From assembly GCA_964492485.1 (NCBI GenBank), contig CAZBKM010000007.1, positions 65,520 through 129,519 of the forward strand: a stretch of DNA of 64,000 bases. The letters run 5' to 3'. Made by a program: the position numbers and the translations under genes. The notes beneath the pieces are model-generated. The model was not told the DNA's origin. It searched no databases and was given only the letters and a program-made list of their open reading frames with translations. Below, piece by piece: positions 16,203 through 27,227 of the stretch; position 1 is the stretch's first letter, and the number at the start of each line of letters is the position of its first letter. The stretch is from UBA5336 sp964492485. GTDB taxonomy: Bacteria; Pseudomonadota; Alphaproteobacteria; Caulobacterales; Hyphomonadaceae.

Positions 16203-16817
16203 ATGGACCTGATTGCGGCGTTTCCCATCACGATCGCCCTGATTGCCGCCAATCTGGTGGCGAGTCTCATCGCCTTTTCCGTACCGGACTTCTTCAATCA
16301 GAACGTCTTCAAGGTGGGTGCGATCCTGCGCCGGAGGGAATGGCACCGGATCGTGACGTCGGGTTTCCTGCACGTGAACGGACTGCATCTGTTCGTGAAC
16401 ATGTACGTGTTGCTGATGTTCGGGCCGTACCTCGAACAGTCCCTGGGCACCGCGGGTTACCTGTTCGTCTATATGGCGGCCCTTGTCGGCGCGAGCCTGT
16501 GGATGCTGTATGACAAGCGCCACGATCCGGATTACAGCGCCGTCGGCGCGTCGGGGGCCGTGTCCGGCGTGCTCACGGCATTCTCCCTGCTGGCGCCCTT
16601 TACCTTGCTCTATCTTTTCTTCCTCGTGCCCGTGCCTGCCATCGTCTTTGCCGCCGGCTTCATCGCCATCAGCGCCTGGCTTGCACGGCGGGGCGGATCA
16701 ATGGTGGCTCATGGGGCGCATCTGGGCGGGGCAGTGGTCGGCATTGCGGCCACGATCCTGTGGGCGCCGGAGGTGCTGGTCCGTTTCCTTGAGCGTCTGA
16801 CCGGCGGAGCAGCCTGA
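16203..16817 (+). CDS. Rhomboid-family intramembrane serine protease
   Basis: 204-residue six-helix membrane protein. The catalytic serine is S117 in VGASGAVSG, and the partner histidine is H173 in AHGAHLGGAVVG; HLFVNMYVLLMFGPYLE provides the conserved HxxxN segment in helix 2. These residues indicate an active protease rather than a pseudo-rhomboid. Substrates are unknown. It is followed three bases later by zapE and may be co-transcribed with it. Confidence 0.87.
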   Translation: MDLIAAFPITIALIAANLVASLIAFSVPDFFNQNVFKVGAILRRREWHRIVTSGFLHVNGLHLFVNMYVLLMFGPYLEQSLGTAGYLFVYMAALVGASLWMLYDKRHDPDYSAVGASGAVSGVLTAFSLLAPFTLLYLFFLVPVPAIVFAAGFIAISAWLARRGGSMVAHGAHLGGAVVGIAATILWAPEVLVRFLERLTGGAA

Positions 16818-16820
16818 CCG

Positions 16821-17963
16821 GTGGGGGTCGTTGCGCGCTACGACGCCCGGGTCAGGGCTGGGGACCTGGCGCCCGATCCGGCCCAGAGGGGGGCTGCAGA
16901 AGCCCTCGACGCCATGATGGCGCGATTGGGCCACGAACTGGCCCGGCGCCGGCGGCCCTTTCGCGCGCCGCGTCCGGTGACGGGCCTCTACCTCTGGGGC
17001 GGGGTCGGGCGCGGCAAGTCGATGCTGATGGACCTGTTCTTTGCCGAGGCGCCGCTCGCCGCCAAGCGTCGCGTCCACTTCCACGAATTCATGGCCGGCG
17101 TGCATGAGGATCTGGATACCTGGCGCAGGATGTCACCGGGCGACCGCCGGGCCGCCCCCCATCGGGTGCGCGGAGCCGGTGACGATCCCATACCGCCCGT
17201 GGCCAGGAAGATCGCGCAACGGGCGACGCTCCTGTGCTTCGACGAGTTTCAGGTGACCCAGATCGCCGACGCGATGATCCTGGCGCGCCTGTTCGAAGCC
17301 CTGTTCGCCGACGGTGTCGCAGTCGTCGCAACCTCGAACCGTCACCCCGACGATCTGTATGCCGACGGGATTAACCGCCAGCTCTTCCTGCCCTTCATCC
17401 GGCTGCTGAAATCGGCCTGCGAGGTGCGCGAGCTGGCATCGCCTACCGACTACAGGCTCCAGCACCTGACCGAGGCGCCGGTCTGGCACGCACCGCTGGG
17501 GCCGAATGCCGAGGCGGCGATGGACGATGCCTGGCGGCGGCTCACGCTGGGTGCCGAACCGCAGAGCTGCACGCTGACGCTGAAGGGGCGGAAGCTGCAT
17601 GTGGACAGAGAGGCCGCCGGGGTTGCCCGGATGCCCTTCGAGGCGCTGTGCGCGCGCCCGCTGGGCGCGGCAGACTATCTCCGGCTGGCGGCCGCGTTCC
17701 CGACGCTGATGCTGGACGGCATTCCGCTGCTGACCCCGGAACGCCGAAACGAGGCGGCAAGGTTCACCGCGCTCGTGGATGCCCTGTATGAAGCCAAGGT
17801 GAAGCTGGTGGCCAGCGCAGACGCCGAGCCCGATGACCTCTATCCCGCCGGAGATGGAAGCTTCGAGTTCCAGCGCACGGCGAGCCGGTTACACGAGATG
17901 CGTTCGGAAGCCTACCTCTCGCTGCCCCACAATCCCGGCCTGCCAGAAACGGGACAAGAATGA
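16821..17963 (+). CDS. zapE: Cell division protein ZapE / AFG1-like ATPase
   Basis: 380-residue AFG1-family P-loop ATPase. Walker A is GGVGRGKS (60-67), Walker B is LLCFDEFQV, and the sensor-like ATSNRHPDDLYADGINRQLFLPFI segment is family-specific. ZapE is reported to destabilise FtsZ polymers at late septation, while mitochondrial AFG1 helps protein turnover. The GTG start directly follows the rhomboid stop. It converges with rpmE with only 17 bp between stops. Confidence 0.92.
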   Translation: MGVVARYDARVRAGDLAPDPAQRGAAEALDAMMARLGHELARRRRPFRAPRPVTGLYLWGGVGRGKSMLMDLFFAEAPLAAKRRVHFHEFMAGVHEDLDTWRRMSPGDRRAAPHRVRGAGDDPIPPVARKIAQRATLLCFDEFQVTQIADAMILARLFEALFADGVAVVATSNRHPDDLYADGINRQLFLPFIRLLKSACEVRELASPTDYRLQHLTEAPVWHAPLGPNAEAAMDDAWRRLTLGAEPQSCTLTLKGRKLHVDREAAGVARMPFEALCARPLGAADYLRLAAAFPTLMLDGIPLLTPERRNEAARFTALVDALYEAKVKLVASADAEPDDLYPAGDGSFEFQRTASRLHEMRSEAYLSLPHNPGLPETGQE

Positions 17964-17980
17964 GGGCCGGCGCCGAGGGC

Positions 17981-18196
17981 CTACATGAAGCCCTTGAACT
18001 TGTCCTTGAACTTGGAGACACGACCACGGTCGCTGATGCGGGTCGAGCCGCCGGTCCAGGCCGGGTGGGTCGTCGGGTCGATGTCCAGAACCAGGCGCTC
18101 ACCCTCCGTGCCGTAGGTGGTCCGGGTCTGGAACTCGGTGCCGTCGTTCATCACCACGGTGATGAAGTGGTAGTCGGGATGTCCTTCCGCCTTCAT
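17981..18196 (-). CDS. rpmE: 50S ribosomal protein L31
   Basis: 71-residue ribosomal protein. It opens with MKAEGHPDYHFITVVMNDGT and carries TGGSTRISDRGRVSKFKDKF, the L31 C-terminal signature. The zinc-binding cysteines of the C+ form are absent, so it is a C-minus L31 that does not need zinc, as is common in this group. It lies downstream of secA in the same direction, separated by a hairpin. Confidence 0.95.
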   Translation of the reverse strand: MKAEGHPDYHFITVVMNDGTEFQTRTTYGTEGERLVLDIDPTTHPAWTGGSTRISDRGRVSKFKDKFKGFM

Positions 18197-18269
18197 GGCC
18201 GGGTCCTCAATTCACGGGCGCCCGACGGGGCGGGCGCGGTCAATCCTGAACCGGGGCGTCTAGCCGAAA

Positions 18270-18295
18270 GCCGCGGCCGGGGCAAGGGCCGTGGC
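18270..18295 (-). terminator. Candidate intrinsic terminator after secA
   Basis: On the minus strand a 9-bp stem (GCCACGGCC with GGCCGCGGC, one G-U pair) with an 8-base loop is followed by TTTC. It falls between the secA stop and the rpmE start and would separate their transcripts. The T-run is short, so efficiency is uncertain. Confidence 0.5.
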
Positions 18296-18331
18296 CGCAA
18301 AGCTGGATCGGTCTGACAGGATCCGACCCGG

Positions 18332-21091
<2,760 letters not shown>

Positions 21092-21284
21092 TCTGGTACC
21101 AGCACGCTGTGGCGGCCGCGACGGGCGAGCGGCCTGGTTGTGAAGGCGATGGCCGGTATCGTCCGCTCCGGTCGGCGGCGCATTGTCCGACGCAAAGCGC
21201 CGGATACTCCCTCTCGACCAGCGCGTTGCGGAGACTTAAGAACCGGTCACATGGGTGTCAATGCGGATGACTGAGGCGAAAGCG

Positions 21285-22244
21285 ATGAGGATTCGGATGG
21301 TACGCCGGCGACCACTCGGCGCTGCGGCGGGCTGTCTGCTGATCCTGGCGGCCTGTTCCGAGGCGCCGGCGCCTCCGCGCGATCCCGCGCTCAGGGTCGA
21401 GGCCGCAGTTGCGGCGACGGTCAACGGGACACCGATCTACCTGACCGATGTGGAGCTGGAAGCCGCTGCCCAGGGACTCATCGCGCCAGGTGAGCCCTTC
21501 GCTAAGGGCCATCCGGACTACCAGCCCGTTCTTGATCAATTGATCGATCAGCGGCTGATGGCGCAGGAGGCCGAGGCTCGCGACCTCGACGACAATCCGC
21601 CGGCCCGGCGCCGCCTGCAGGCCGCACGGGAACGCGTGCTGGGCAATATCCTCGTGGAGGACCTGGTGGCGAGCGAGGTCACCGAGGAAAGCATTCGCAG
21701 CATGTACGAGGAGCAGGTTGCCCTTCAGCAGGTCGATGACGAGGTCGCCATCCGCCACATCGTCACCGAGACGAGGGAGGCGGCAGACACCGCGCGCGCC
21801 CGGATACTGGACGGGGAGGACTTCACCACCGTCGCCTTCGAAATGTCTGTCGATACCGAGACCCGGGTCGAGGGCGGTGCGCTGGGCTTCGTCGCGCCGA
21901 ACCGGCTTGGCGAGCCCTTCGCGTCGGCGATTGCCAATACGCGCACGGGTGACCTGTCGGAGCCCTTCGAGAGCGATGACGGCTGGCACATCCTTCGTGT
22001 GGACGAGCGCAGGACACCGCCTCCCAAGACCCTGGAGGAGATGCGTCCGGAGATCGTGACGTTCCTGACCTATCGGCAGATTTCCCGAATTCTGAAGGAC
22101 CTCCGCGCCGAAGCCACGATCGAGCAAGGTGCCGGGGTGCCCCATGTCGACGATCTGCCCGAGGGCGCAGGCCCCGATCGCGTCGTGGCGCCGGATGCGG
22201 CCAATCGCCGGGAACCTGCCGTGGATCAGGACGACACGCTGTGA
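21285..22244 (+). CDS. Parvulin-type peptidyl-prolyl isomerase, predicted lipoprotein
   Basis: 319-residue SurA/PrsA-like foldase. A basic N-terminus and hydrophobic segment end in the lipobox LAAC, so it should be lipid-anchored facing the periplasm. A SurA-N-like helical region (VNGTPIYLTDVELE...) is followed by a rotamase domain: VAIRHIVTETREAADTARARI, then GGALGFVAPNRLGEPFA and FESDDGWHILRVDER. Several in-frame starts exist; the ATG eight bases after GAGGCG is used, with a GTG 30 bases upstream as an alternative. Its TGA overlaps the GTG of argJ. Confidence 0.85.
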   Translation: MRIRMVRRRPLGAAAGCLLILAACSEAPAPPRDPALRVEAAVAATVNGTPIYLTDVELEAAAQGLIAPGEPFAKGHPDYQPVLDQLIDQRLMAQEAEARDLDDNPPARRRLQAARERVLGNILVEDLVASEVTEESIRSMYEEQVALQQVDDEVAIRHIVTETREAADTARARILDGEDFTTVAFEMSVDTETRVEGGALGFVAPNRLGEPFASAIANTRTGDLSEPFESDDGWHILRVDERRTPPPKTLEEMRPEIVTFLTYRQISRILKDLRAEATIEQGAGVPHVDDLPEGAGPDRVVAPDAANRREPAVDQDDTL

Positions 22245-23491
22245 CCGGGGTCGTCTCGCCCTTTGCGCCGGATCGGTTCCCCGACCTGCCGCCGATCGGC
22301 GGGGTGCGCGCGGCTGTCATGTCGCGCGGATTCTATGCCCGCCGGGGCCTGTCGCGCGACGACCTCTTTCTGTTCGCCTTCGATCCGGGCACCGTGGCCG
22401 CCGGTGTGTTCACGCGGTCCCAGACCGCATCTGCCGATGTACGCTGGTGCCGCGAGGCGCTGACTTCCGGCAGCGGGCAGGCCAGGGCGCTGATCGCCCA
22501 TGCCGGCAACTCGAATGCCTTCACGGGCGTAGCCGGCGAGGCGAAGAATGCCGCGACGCTGGAGGCGTTGTCCCGCAGCCTGGGCATCCCCCGCGACACG
22601 GCCTTTCTTGCGGCGACCGGCGTGATTGGCGAGCCGCTCGCAGATCCGAACCATGTCGGTGCCGTGGTTCCGGATCTGGTTCGAGCGCTTGGCCCCGTGG
22701 ACTGGGAGCGCTGTGCGCGCGCGTTCATGACTACCGATACCTACCCGAAGGGCGCCGGTGCAGCCTGCGAGGTCGACGGCCGGCCGGTCCGGTTCTCGGG
22801 GATCGCCAAGGGCTCGGGCATGATCGCACCGAACATGGCGACCATGCTCGCTTACATCTTCACGGATGCGGCAATTTCGGCGCCGGTCCTCGATGGCGTG
22901 CTGCGCCGCATTGCCGATCGGACGTTCAATGCCATCACCGTGGATGGCGACACCTCGACCTCGGACACGCTGATGGTCTTTGCCACGGGCGCCAGTGGCA
23001 TGGCCCCGGTCACCGACGCGCGGGATCCGCGGCTGGTGCCGCTGGTTGACGCACTGGACGCCGTGTGCCGGGCGCTTGCCTGGCAGGTCGTAAAGGACGG
23101 CGAGGGCGCCACGCGCTTCATCACCGTCGACGTGGAGGGGGCAGCGAGCGAGGCGGACGCCCGGGCCGTGGCGGCCGCGGTGGCGAACTCGCCGCTGGTC
23201 AAGACGGCACTGGCGGCGGGTGACGCCAATTGGGGCCGCGTGGTCATGGCCGTCGGCAAGGCGCTGGTTCCGGTTGATCCCGACGCCCTGCGGATCTGGT
23301 TTGGCGATCATCTGGTGGCCGAGCACGGCGCGCGCGCGGCGACCTATGACGAGGCGGAGGCAAGCCGCATCTGCGCGGCGCCCGAGATCGACATCCGCAT
23401 TGCGCTCGGTTCGGGGACTGGACGGGCGACCATGTGGACCTGTGATCTAACCCACGCCTATGTGGACATCAACGGAGCCTATCGCACGTGA
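22241..23491 (+). CDS. argJ: Bifunctional glutamate N-acetyltransferase / amino-acid acetyltransferase ArgJ
   Basis: 416-residue enzyme recycling the acetyl group between N-acetylornithine and glutamate in arginine synthesis. The self-cleavage site is the Ala-Thr of MIAPNMATMLAYIFTDA, where the Thr becomes the nucleophile of the beta chain; GDTSTSDTLM and GDANWGRVVMAVGKA are further family blocks. The GTG start overlaps the upstream stop as GTGA, and its own stop overlaps the mutT start the same way, so the three genes look translationally coupled. Confidence 0.96.
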   Translation: MTGVVSPFAPDRFPDLPPIGGVRAAVMSRGFYARRGLSRDDLFLFAFDPGTVAAGVFTRSQTASADVRWCREALTSGSGQARALIAHAGNSNAFTGVAGEAKNAATLEALSRSLGIPRDTAFLAATGVIGEPLADPNHVGAVVPDLVRALGPVDWERCARAFMTTDTYPKGAGAACEVDGRPVRFSGIAKGSGMIAPNMATMLAYIFTDAAISAPVLDGVLRRIADRTFNAITVDGDTSTSDTLMVFATGASGMAPVTDARDPRLVPLVDALDAVCRALAWQVVKDGEGATRFITVDVEGAASEADARAVAAAVANSPLVKTALAAGDANWGRVVMAVGKALVPVDPDALRIWFGDHLVAEHGARAATYDEAEASRICAAPEIDIRIALGSGTGRATMWTCDLTHAYVDINGAYRT

Positions 23492-23901
23492 CCCGGCGTT
23501 TGGTGCTGGTTGCGGCCTGTGCGCTCTTTGCGCCCTCGGGCCGAGTGCTGCTCGCGCGGCGGCCGGACGGCAAGCCGATGGCGGGCTTGTGGGAGTTTCC
23601 CGGCGGCAAGGTCGATCCGGGCGAAACGCCGGAGCACGCGTTAACCCGCGAATTGTATGAAGAATTGGGAATAATCGTCGATGTATCGGATTTGAAACCG
23701 ATTACATTCGCAAGTCATGCTTATCCCGATTTTCACCTTTTGATGCCCTTATACGCGTGCCAGGTTTGGACAGGTGAGGTCGTGGCGCGGGAGGGACAGG
23801 CACTGGCCTGGGTCGCCCCGACGGATCTGAAGACCTACCCCGCGCCGGCGGCGGACCTTCCGCTGTTCGACGTGCTGGCGGCACACAGCGGTGAGGGCTG
23901 A
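23488..23901 (+). CDS. mutT: Nudix hydrolase, MutT type (8-oxo-dGTP diphosphatase)
   Basis: 137-residue Nudix enzyme that removes oxidised dGTP from the nucleotide pool. The Nudix box is complete: G40, E46, R54, E55, E58, E59 and G61 in GGKVDPGETPEHALTRELYEELG. The GTG start overlaps the argJ stop. A 120-base stretch inside the gene (23641-23760) is only 42% GC and uses rare TTA, TTG and ATA codons, in sharp contrast to both ends of the same gene. Confidence 0.93.
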   Translation: MTRRLVLVAACALFAPSGRVLLARRPDGKPMAGLWEFPGGKVDPGETPEHALTRELYEELGIIVDVSDLKPITFASHAYPDFHLLMPLYACQVWTGEVVAREGQALAWVAPTDLKTYPAPAADLPLFDVLAAHSGEG

Positions 23902-23905
23902 ACGA

Positions 23906-24085
23906 ATGACCTGGTCACGGATGAAGGCATTTCTGACGGACACGCGCGCAAGCGCCGCAATCGAATACGGGTTGATCGTCGCCCTGCTCGTGATTGCCGT
24001 CATTTCGGCCATTACGGCCATTGGCGGCAGCTCCGGCATGCATTTCGACGAGGTCCAGAACGGCTTCAACGAGGCCGAGACCTGA
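23906..24085 (+). CDS. Orphan Flp/Fap-type IVb pilin
   Basis: 59-residue Flp-family prepilin: a short basic leader, then the conserved AAIEYGLIVALLVIAVISAIT with the Glu-Tyr pair and a single membrane helix, and a short soluble tail. Flp pilins are cleaved by a TadV/CpaA prepilin peptidase and assembled by Tad machinery, none of which is in the window. The ATG after GAGGG, four bases past the mutT stop, is chosen over a GTG overlapping mutT. A repeat begins just after the stop codon. Confidence 0.82.
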   Translation: MTWSRMKAFLTDTRASAAIEYGLIVALLVIAVISAITAIGGSSGMHFDEVQNGFNEAET

Positions 24086-24086
24086 A

Positions 24087-24170
24087 GCGTCGGTCTTTCG
24101 TTTCACTCCGGACTCGCTGTCGGGCCTCTTCAAGCAAAGTGGGCACCGCTTCGCATTAAGAAAATGCCCT
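24087..24170 (+). repeat. Dispersed mosaic repeat, copy C (inverted Q fragment + R)
   Basis: Starts one base after the pilin stop with a 26-base fragment of module Q in reverse orientation (GGTCTTTCGTTTCACTCC), then module R in forward orientation (CAAGCAAAGTGGGCACCG) ending in GAAAATGCCC-like right-arm sequence. The opposite orientation of Q relative to R, compared with copy B, shows the modules move or rearrange independently. It lies between the convergent pilin and methyltransferase genes. Confidence 0.82.
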
Positions 24171-24291
24171 GCTGTCGTCGGACTGGCGGGCGCGGCGGAT
24201 CCTGGCGGTAACGACAGGGGCCGCGGAGACGCCGGCGTAACCTTCGCGTTCCGGGTTCATCGCAATCGGCCTCGTGGGCCAGGCCCTCCGG

Positions 24292-25230
24292 TCAGGTGCC
24301 GGTCGATCCGCCACCTGCCTTTTCGCCGGCCGATCGTTCCTTTGCGCCGACCGCTTCAGCGAGGCTCGCCCGGGCGCTGCCAGGCCGCAGAGGTTTGGGC
24401 TGGCTTTCAGCCGGAGCCCATCCCGAAAGCCAGATGAGTTCGAACGTGGCACGGATGCGTCCATCCGGGTCTGCGTGGCGGTCCATGTAGAGTTCGGCCA
24501 TCCGGCCCAGCACGGCGCGGCTCAGCGCAGGCGCCCGGCGATCGGTCGTAAACGCGGCCCGCTCGCCCATGCCGCGCAGATCCTGAAGCAGGCGGAACGG
24601 CGAGTCGTAGCGCACGATGACACGGTCGACATCGCACACCGGAAGGGCGAACCCCGTTCGCTGCATCAGTGCGGCCATGTCCTGCAGGCCGGGCAGGGGC
24701 GAAATCCGCGCCGCCGCGCCACCGCGCACATCGCTTTCGGCCTCAAGCAGGGTCGTGCGCAGTTCCGCCAGCGTTCCGGCCCCGAACAGCGCCCCAAGGA
24801 ACAGGCCGTCCGGCTTCAGGACCCGCCTGATCTGGATCAGCGTGCCAGGCAGGTCGTTGGCCCAATGCAGGCTCAGCACGCTGGCCGCCAGGTCGAACCG
24901 CCCCTCTGCCAGGGGCAGGGCCTCCCCGTGGCCAGCCAGGGCCATCACGCCACCGCCGGCCGCCCGCGCGGCCATGGCGGGTGACCGGTCGAGCGCCACG
25001 ACCGTGTCCGTCTTCTCATGGGCTGCCAGGCGCCGCGCCAGCGTGCCGTCATGGCAGCCGATGTCGCAAGCCAGTGGAAAGCGGCGTGTGCTGTCCTCCA
25101 GCCGTTCAATCAAGGCGTCGGCCGCCCGCACCTTGAGGAATGAGAAGTCAGGGTAGTGTTTCGCCGCGCGTTCGCGGTTGCGTAGAAGGCGTGCGTCGTC
25201 GAAGATCCGGGGCGGTAAGTCTTGGGGCAT
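24292..25230 (-). CDS. SAM-dependent methyltransferase (BioC/NDUFAF5-like)
   Basis: 312-residue class I methyltransferase. Motif I is ACDIGCHDGTLARRL, and later blocks FDLAASVLSLHWANDLPG and LKPDGLFLGALFGAGTLAELR match the BioC / complex I assembly factor NDUFAF5 group. The opening MPQDLPPRIFDDARLLRNRERAA is typical of the alphaproteobacterial NDUFAF5-like branch. The ATG begins nine bases from the divergent comF ATG, so the promoters overlap the coding starts. The C-terminal 30 residues are Gly/Ala-rich and probably disordered. Confidence 0.83.
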   Translation of the reverse strand: MPQDLPPRIFDDARLLRNRERAAKHYPDFSFLKVRAADALIERLEDSTRRFPLACDIGCHDGTLARRLAAHEKTDTVVALDRSPAMAARAAGGGVMALAGHGEALPLAEGRFDLAASVLSLHWANDLPGTLIQIRRVLKPDGLFLGALFGAGTLAELRTTLLEAESDVRGGAAARISPLPGLQDMAALMQRTGFALPVCDVDRVIVRYDSPFRLLQDLRGMGERAAFTTDRRAPALSRAVLGRMAELYMDRHADPDGRIRATFELIWLSGWAPAESQPKPLRPGSARASLAEAVGAKERSAGEKAGGGSTGT

Positions 25231-25239
25231 GGCGGCGAT

Positions 25240-25986
25240 ATGGACCGGCTTTGGCGGCGCGCAAAGACTCTTGGCGGACGGGTCGCGGATTTCGTCTGGC
25301 CGCCGGTCGCCATGGGTCAGGCGAAGGGGCGGCTGGTGGCTGCCGATCACTGGGCGCGCCTCCACTTCCTCGGCCCCCCGCAATGCGTTCGGTGTGCGCT
25401 GCCCCAGGATCTCGACCTCGGCGCCGATACCCTTTGCGCAGCCTGCCTGGCGCGGCCACCCGCCTGGGGACGCGCGCGCGCCGCCGTGGCCTATGACGAG
25501 GCAAGTCGCGGCCTGGTGCTGGCTCTGAAGCATGGCGGACAGCGCGACCGGCTTGGCGTGCTGGCCACCTGGATGCACCAGGCCGGGCGGGAGCTTCTCG
25601 AGGAGGCAGACTGGCTTGTCCCGGTACCGCTGCATCCACGACGGTTGTTCCTGAGGGGATTCAACCAGGCCGCCTGGCTCGCGCAGGCCGTTGGTCGCCG
25701 AAGCGGCCGTGCAGTGATGGTCGACGGGCTGGTGCGCACCCGGGCGACACCGAGCCAGGGCGGCCTAAGCGGTCAGGCCCGTCGGCGAAACGTTGCCGGC
25801 GCGTTCGCGCTCAGTCCGCGGGGCGCGCGCACGCTGACCGGAGCACGGGTGATCCTGATCGATGACGTGCTGACGACCGGAGCCACGCTGGCTGGCTGTA
25901 CCCGGGCGCTGCGGCGTGGTGGTGCTGCTGGCGTCGACATCCTTGTCCTGGCGCGCGTTGTCCGGGCGCGAGACGTTACCATATGA
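25240..25986 (+). CDS. comF: ComF family phosphoribosyltransferase-like protein
   Basis: 248-residue ComF/GntX-type protein. An N-terminal zinc-finger-like pair CVRC...CAAC is followed by a phosphoribosyltransferase-like fold with the PRPP loop VILIDDVLTTGATLAGC. ComF is needed for DNA uptake in naturally competent bacteria, but the family is widespread and its reaction is unknown. The ATG after GGCGGCG is used; a TTG 18 bases upstream is possible but would overlap the divergent gene. grxC follows 31 bp downstream. Confidence 0.87.
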   Translation: MDRLWRRAKTLGGRVADFVWPPVAMGQAKGRLVAADHWARLHFLGPPQCVRCALPQDLDLGADTLCAACLARPPAWGRARAAVAYDEASRGLVLALKHGGQRDRLGVLATWMHQAGRELLEEADWLVPVPLHPRRLFLRGFNQAAWLAQAVGRRSGRAVMVDGLVRTRATPSQGGLSGQARRRNVAGAFALSPRGARTLTGARVILIDDVLTTGATLAGCTRALRRGGAAGVDILVLARVVRARDVTI

Positions 25987-26017
25987 ACGCGAGTTAAGCC
26001 TGTGGAGTTGTCCGCCG

Positions 26018-26278
26018 ATGATGCCCGTGACCGTCTACACCCGCGCGATGTGCCCCTATTGCGTGCGCGCCCTGAAGCTCCTGAAGGACAAGGGCGCGGC
26101 GGTGGAGGAGATCGACGCCGGCATGAATGCCGAAAAGCGCAAGGAAATGCTGAGCCGGTCCAATGGCGCCCGGACCTATCCGCAGATCTTTGTCGGCGAC
26201 GTGCATGTCGGCGGTTGCGACGAGCTCTATGCTCTCGACCGCAAGGGCGGGCTGGACGCGCTGCTGGCGGGGAGGTGA
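26018..26278 (+). CDS. grxC: Glutaredoxin 3
   Basis: 86-residue glutaredoxin with the dithiol active site CPYC at residues 12-15 (YTRAMCPYC), the TYPQIFVGDVHVGGCDEL segment that binds glutathione, and a helix ending in LLAGR. It reduces protein disulfides and supports ribonucleotide reductase. The gene follows comF and is ten bases upstream of the DUF1178 gene, an arrangement I recall from many Alphaproteobacteria. Confidence 0.95.
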   Translation: MMPVTVYTRAMCPYCVRALKLLKDKGAAVEEIDAGMNAEKRKEMLSRSNGARTYPQIFVGDVHVGGCDELYALDRKGGLDALLAGR

Positions 26279-26287
26279 CGCGCGACC

Positions 26288-26728
26288 ATGATCCGCTACG
26301 CCCTGCACTGCGAGGCCTGTGACGCGGACTTCGAGGCGTGGTTCGCCTCCTCGGGCGCGTATGACGACCAGGCCCGCCGCGGATTGGTCACCTGCCCCGA
26401 GTGCGGAAGTGGCCAGACCGCCAAGCAGATCATGGCGCCTGCCGTGCGCACCGCGGAAGCCAGCGCACCCGAGGCCAGCCTGCGGAAGCTGGCGAGGCGT
26501 TTCGTCGAGGCGGCGCGCCAGCACGTGTCGGAGAATTTCGACTATGTGGGCGACCGGTTCGCCGACGAAGCGCGCGCCATGTATTACGGGGAGGTCGAGA
26601 CGCGTCCGATCTGGGGCGATACCACGCTCGACGAAGCCAGATCCCTGCAGGAGGAGGGTGTGCCGGCCGCACCGCTTCCCGCGCCGTTCGCGCCGCGTCG
26701 GCCCAAGCCCGAACAGGAGATGAACTGA
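26288..26728 (+). CDS. DUF1178 family protein
   Basis: 146-residue protein with two CxxC pairs at residues 8-11 (CEAC) and 36-39 (CPEC), suggesting one bound metal ion, followed by a variable linker and the family C-terminal block FVEAARQHVSENFDYVGDRFADEARAMYYGE. DUF1178 proteins commonly sit next to grxC, as here, but no reaction is established. The last 20 residues are Pro-rich. Confidence 0.88.
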   Translation: MIRYALHCEACDADFEAWFASSGAYDDQARRGLVTCPECGSGQTAKQIMAPAVRTAEASAPEASLRKLARRFVEAARQHVSENFDYVGDRFADEARAMYYGEVETRPIWGDTTLDEARSLQEEGVPAAPLPAPFAPRRPKPEQEMN

Positions 26729-26826
26729 CATCAGTGTCTCGGTGCGGCGACCTGCGCGCGCGTGTCCGCTTGACCCCGGCGCGGCTGCGCGTAAGACGGG
26801 ACAACATCATGCGGATGAGGACGGTT

Positions 26827-27129
26827 ATGGCTTCTGCGGATCACACGCGCGGCAACATGGACATCAGCAGTCAGGAGGCGACCTGGCGTGGCTTCCTGAA
26901 GGGCAGCGTCTGGGGCGCGATGATCGTTTCTTTGCTGGTTGCCTATCTCACGCTCGCCCTTCCGCTGGGTATTCACTGGTTCATTGCCCTTGTCCTGTGT
27001 GCCGGTGCCGGCATTGTGGGCGGTATGCTGATGGGCATGGGTGGGGCCTGGATCGCCACAGTGATTGCGCTGGCAGGTCTTGCGATCGTCGTGCAGATCC
27101 TGATTGGCGTGTTCGGGCTTCTCCTCTGA
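26827..27129 (+). CDS. aa3-type cytochrome oxidase subunit IV-like membrane protein, extended
   Basis: 100-residue protein. Residues 9-45 (GNMDISSQEATWRGFLKGSVWGAMIVSLL) closely match the short bacterial aa3 oxidase subunit IV domain (MDISxQExTxxGFLK plus one helix). Unlike the usual one-helix subunit of about 45-70 residues, it has two more hydrophobic segments, about 50-68 and 72-100, rich in glycine. The chosen ATG has AGGA upstream; two earlier in-frame ATGs exist. It probably sits in the inner membrane and may associate with the respiratory oxidase, which is not encoded here. Confidence 0.72.
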   Translation: MASADHTRGNMDISSQEATWRGFLKGSVWGAMIVSLLVAYLTLALPLGIHWFIALVLCAGAGIVGGMLMGMGGAWIATVIALAGLAIVVQILIGVFGLLL

Positions 27130-27227
27130 AGCGCGGCCTGGCGAACCGGGAACCGGGTCGCCGTTCGGACACCTCCCAGGACGAGGCTCCCGGCCAGCAG
27201 GTCGCATTTGATCGCGACGCCGCCGGT

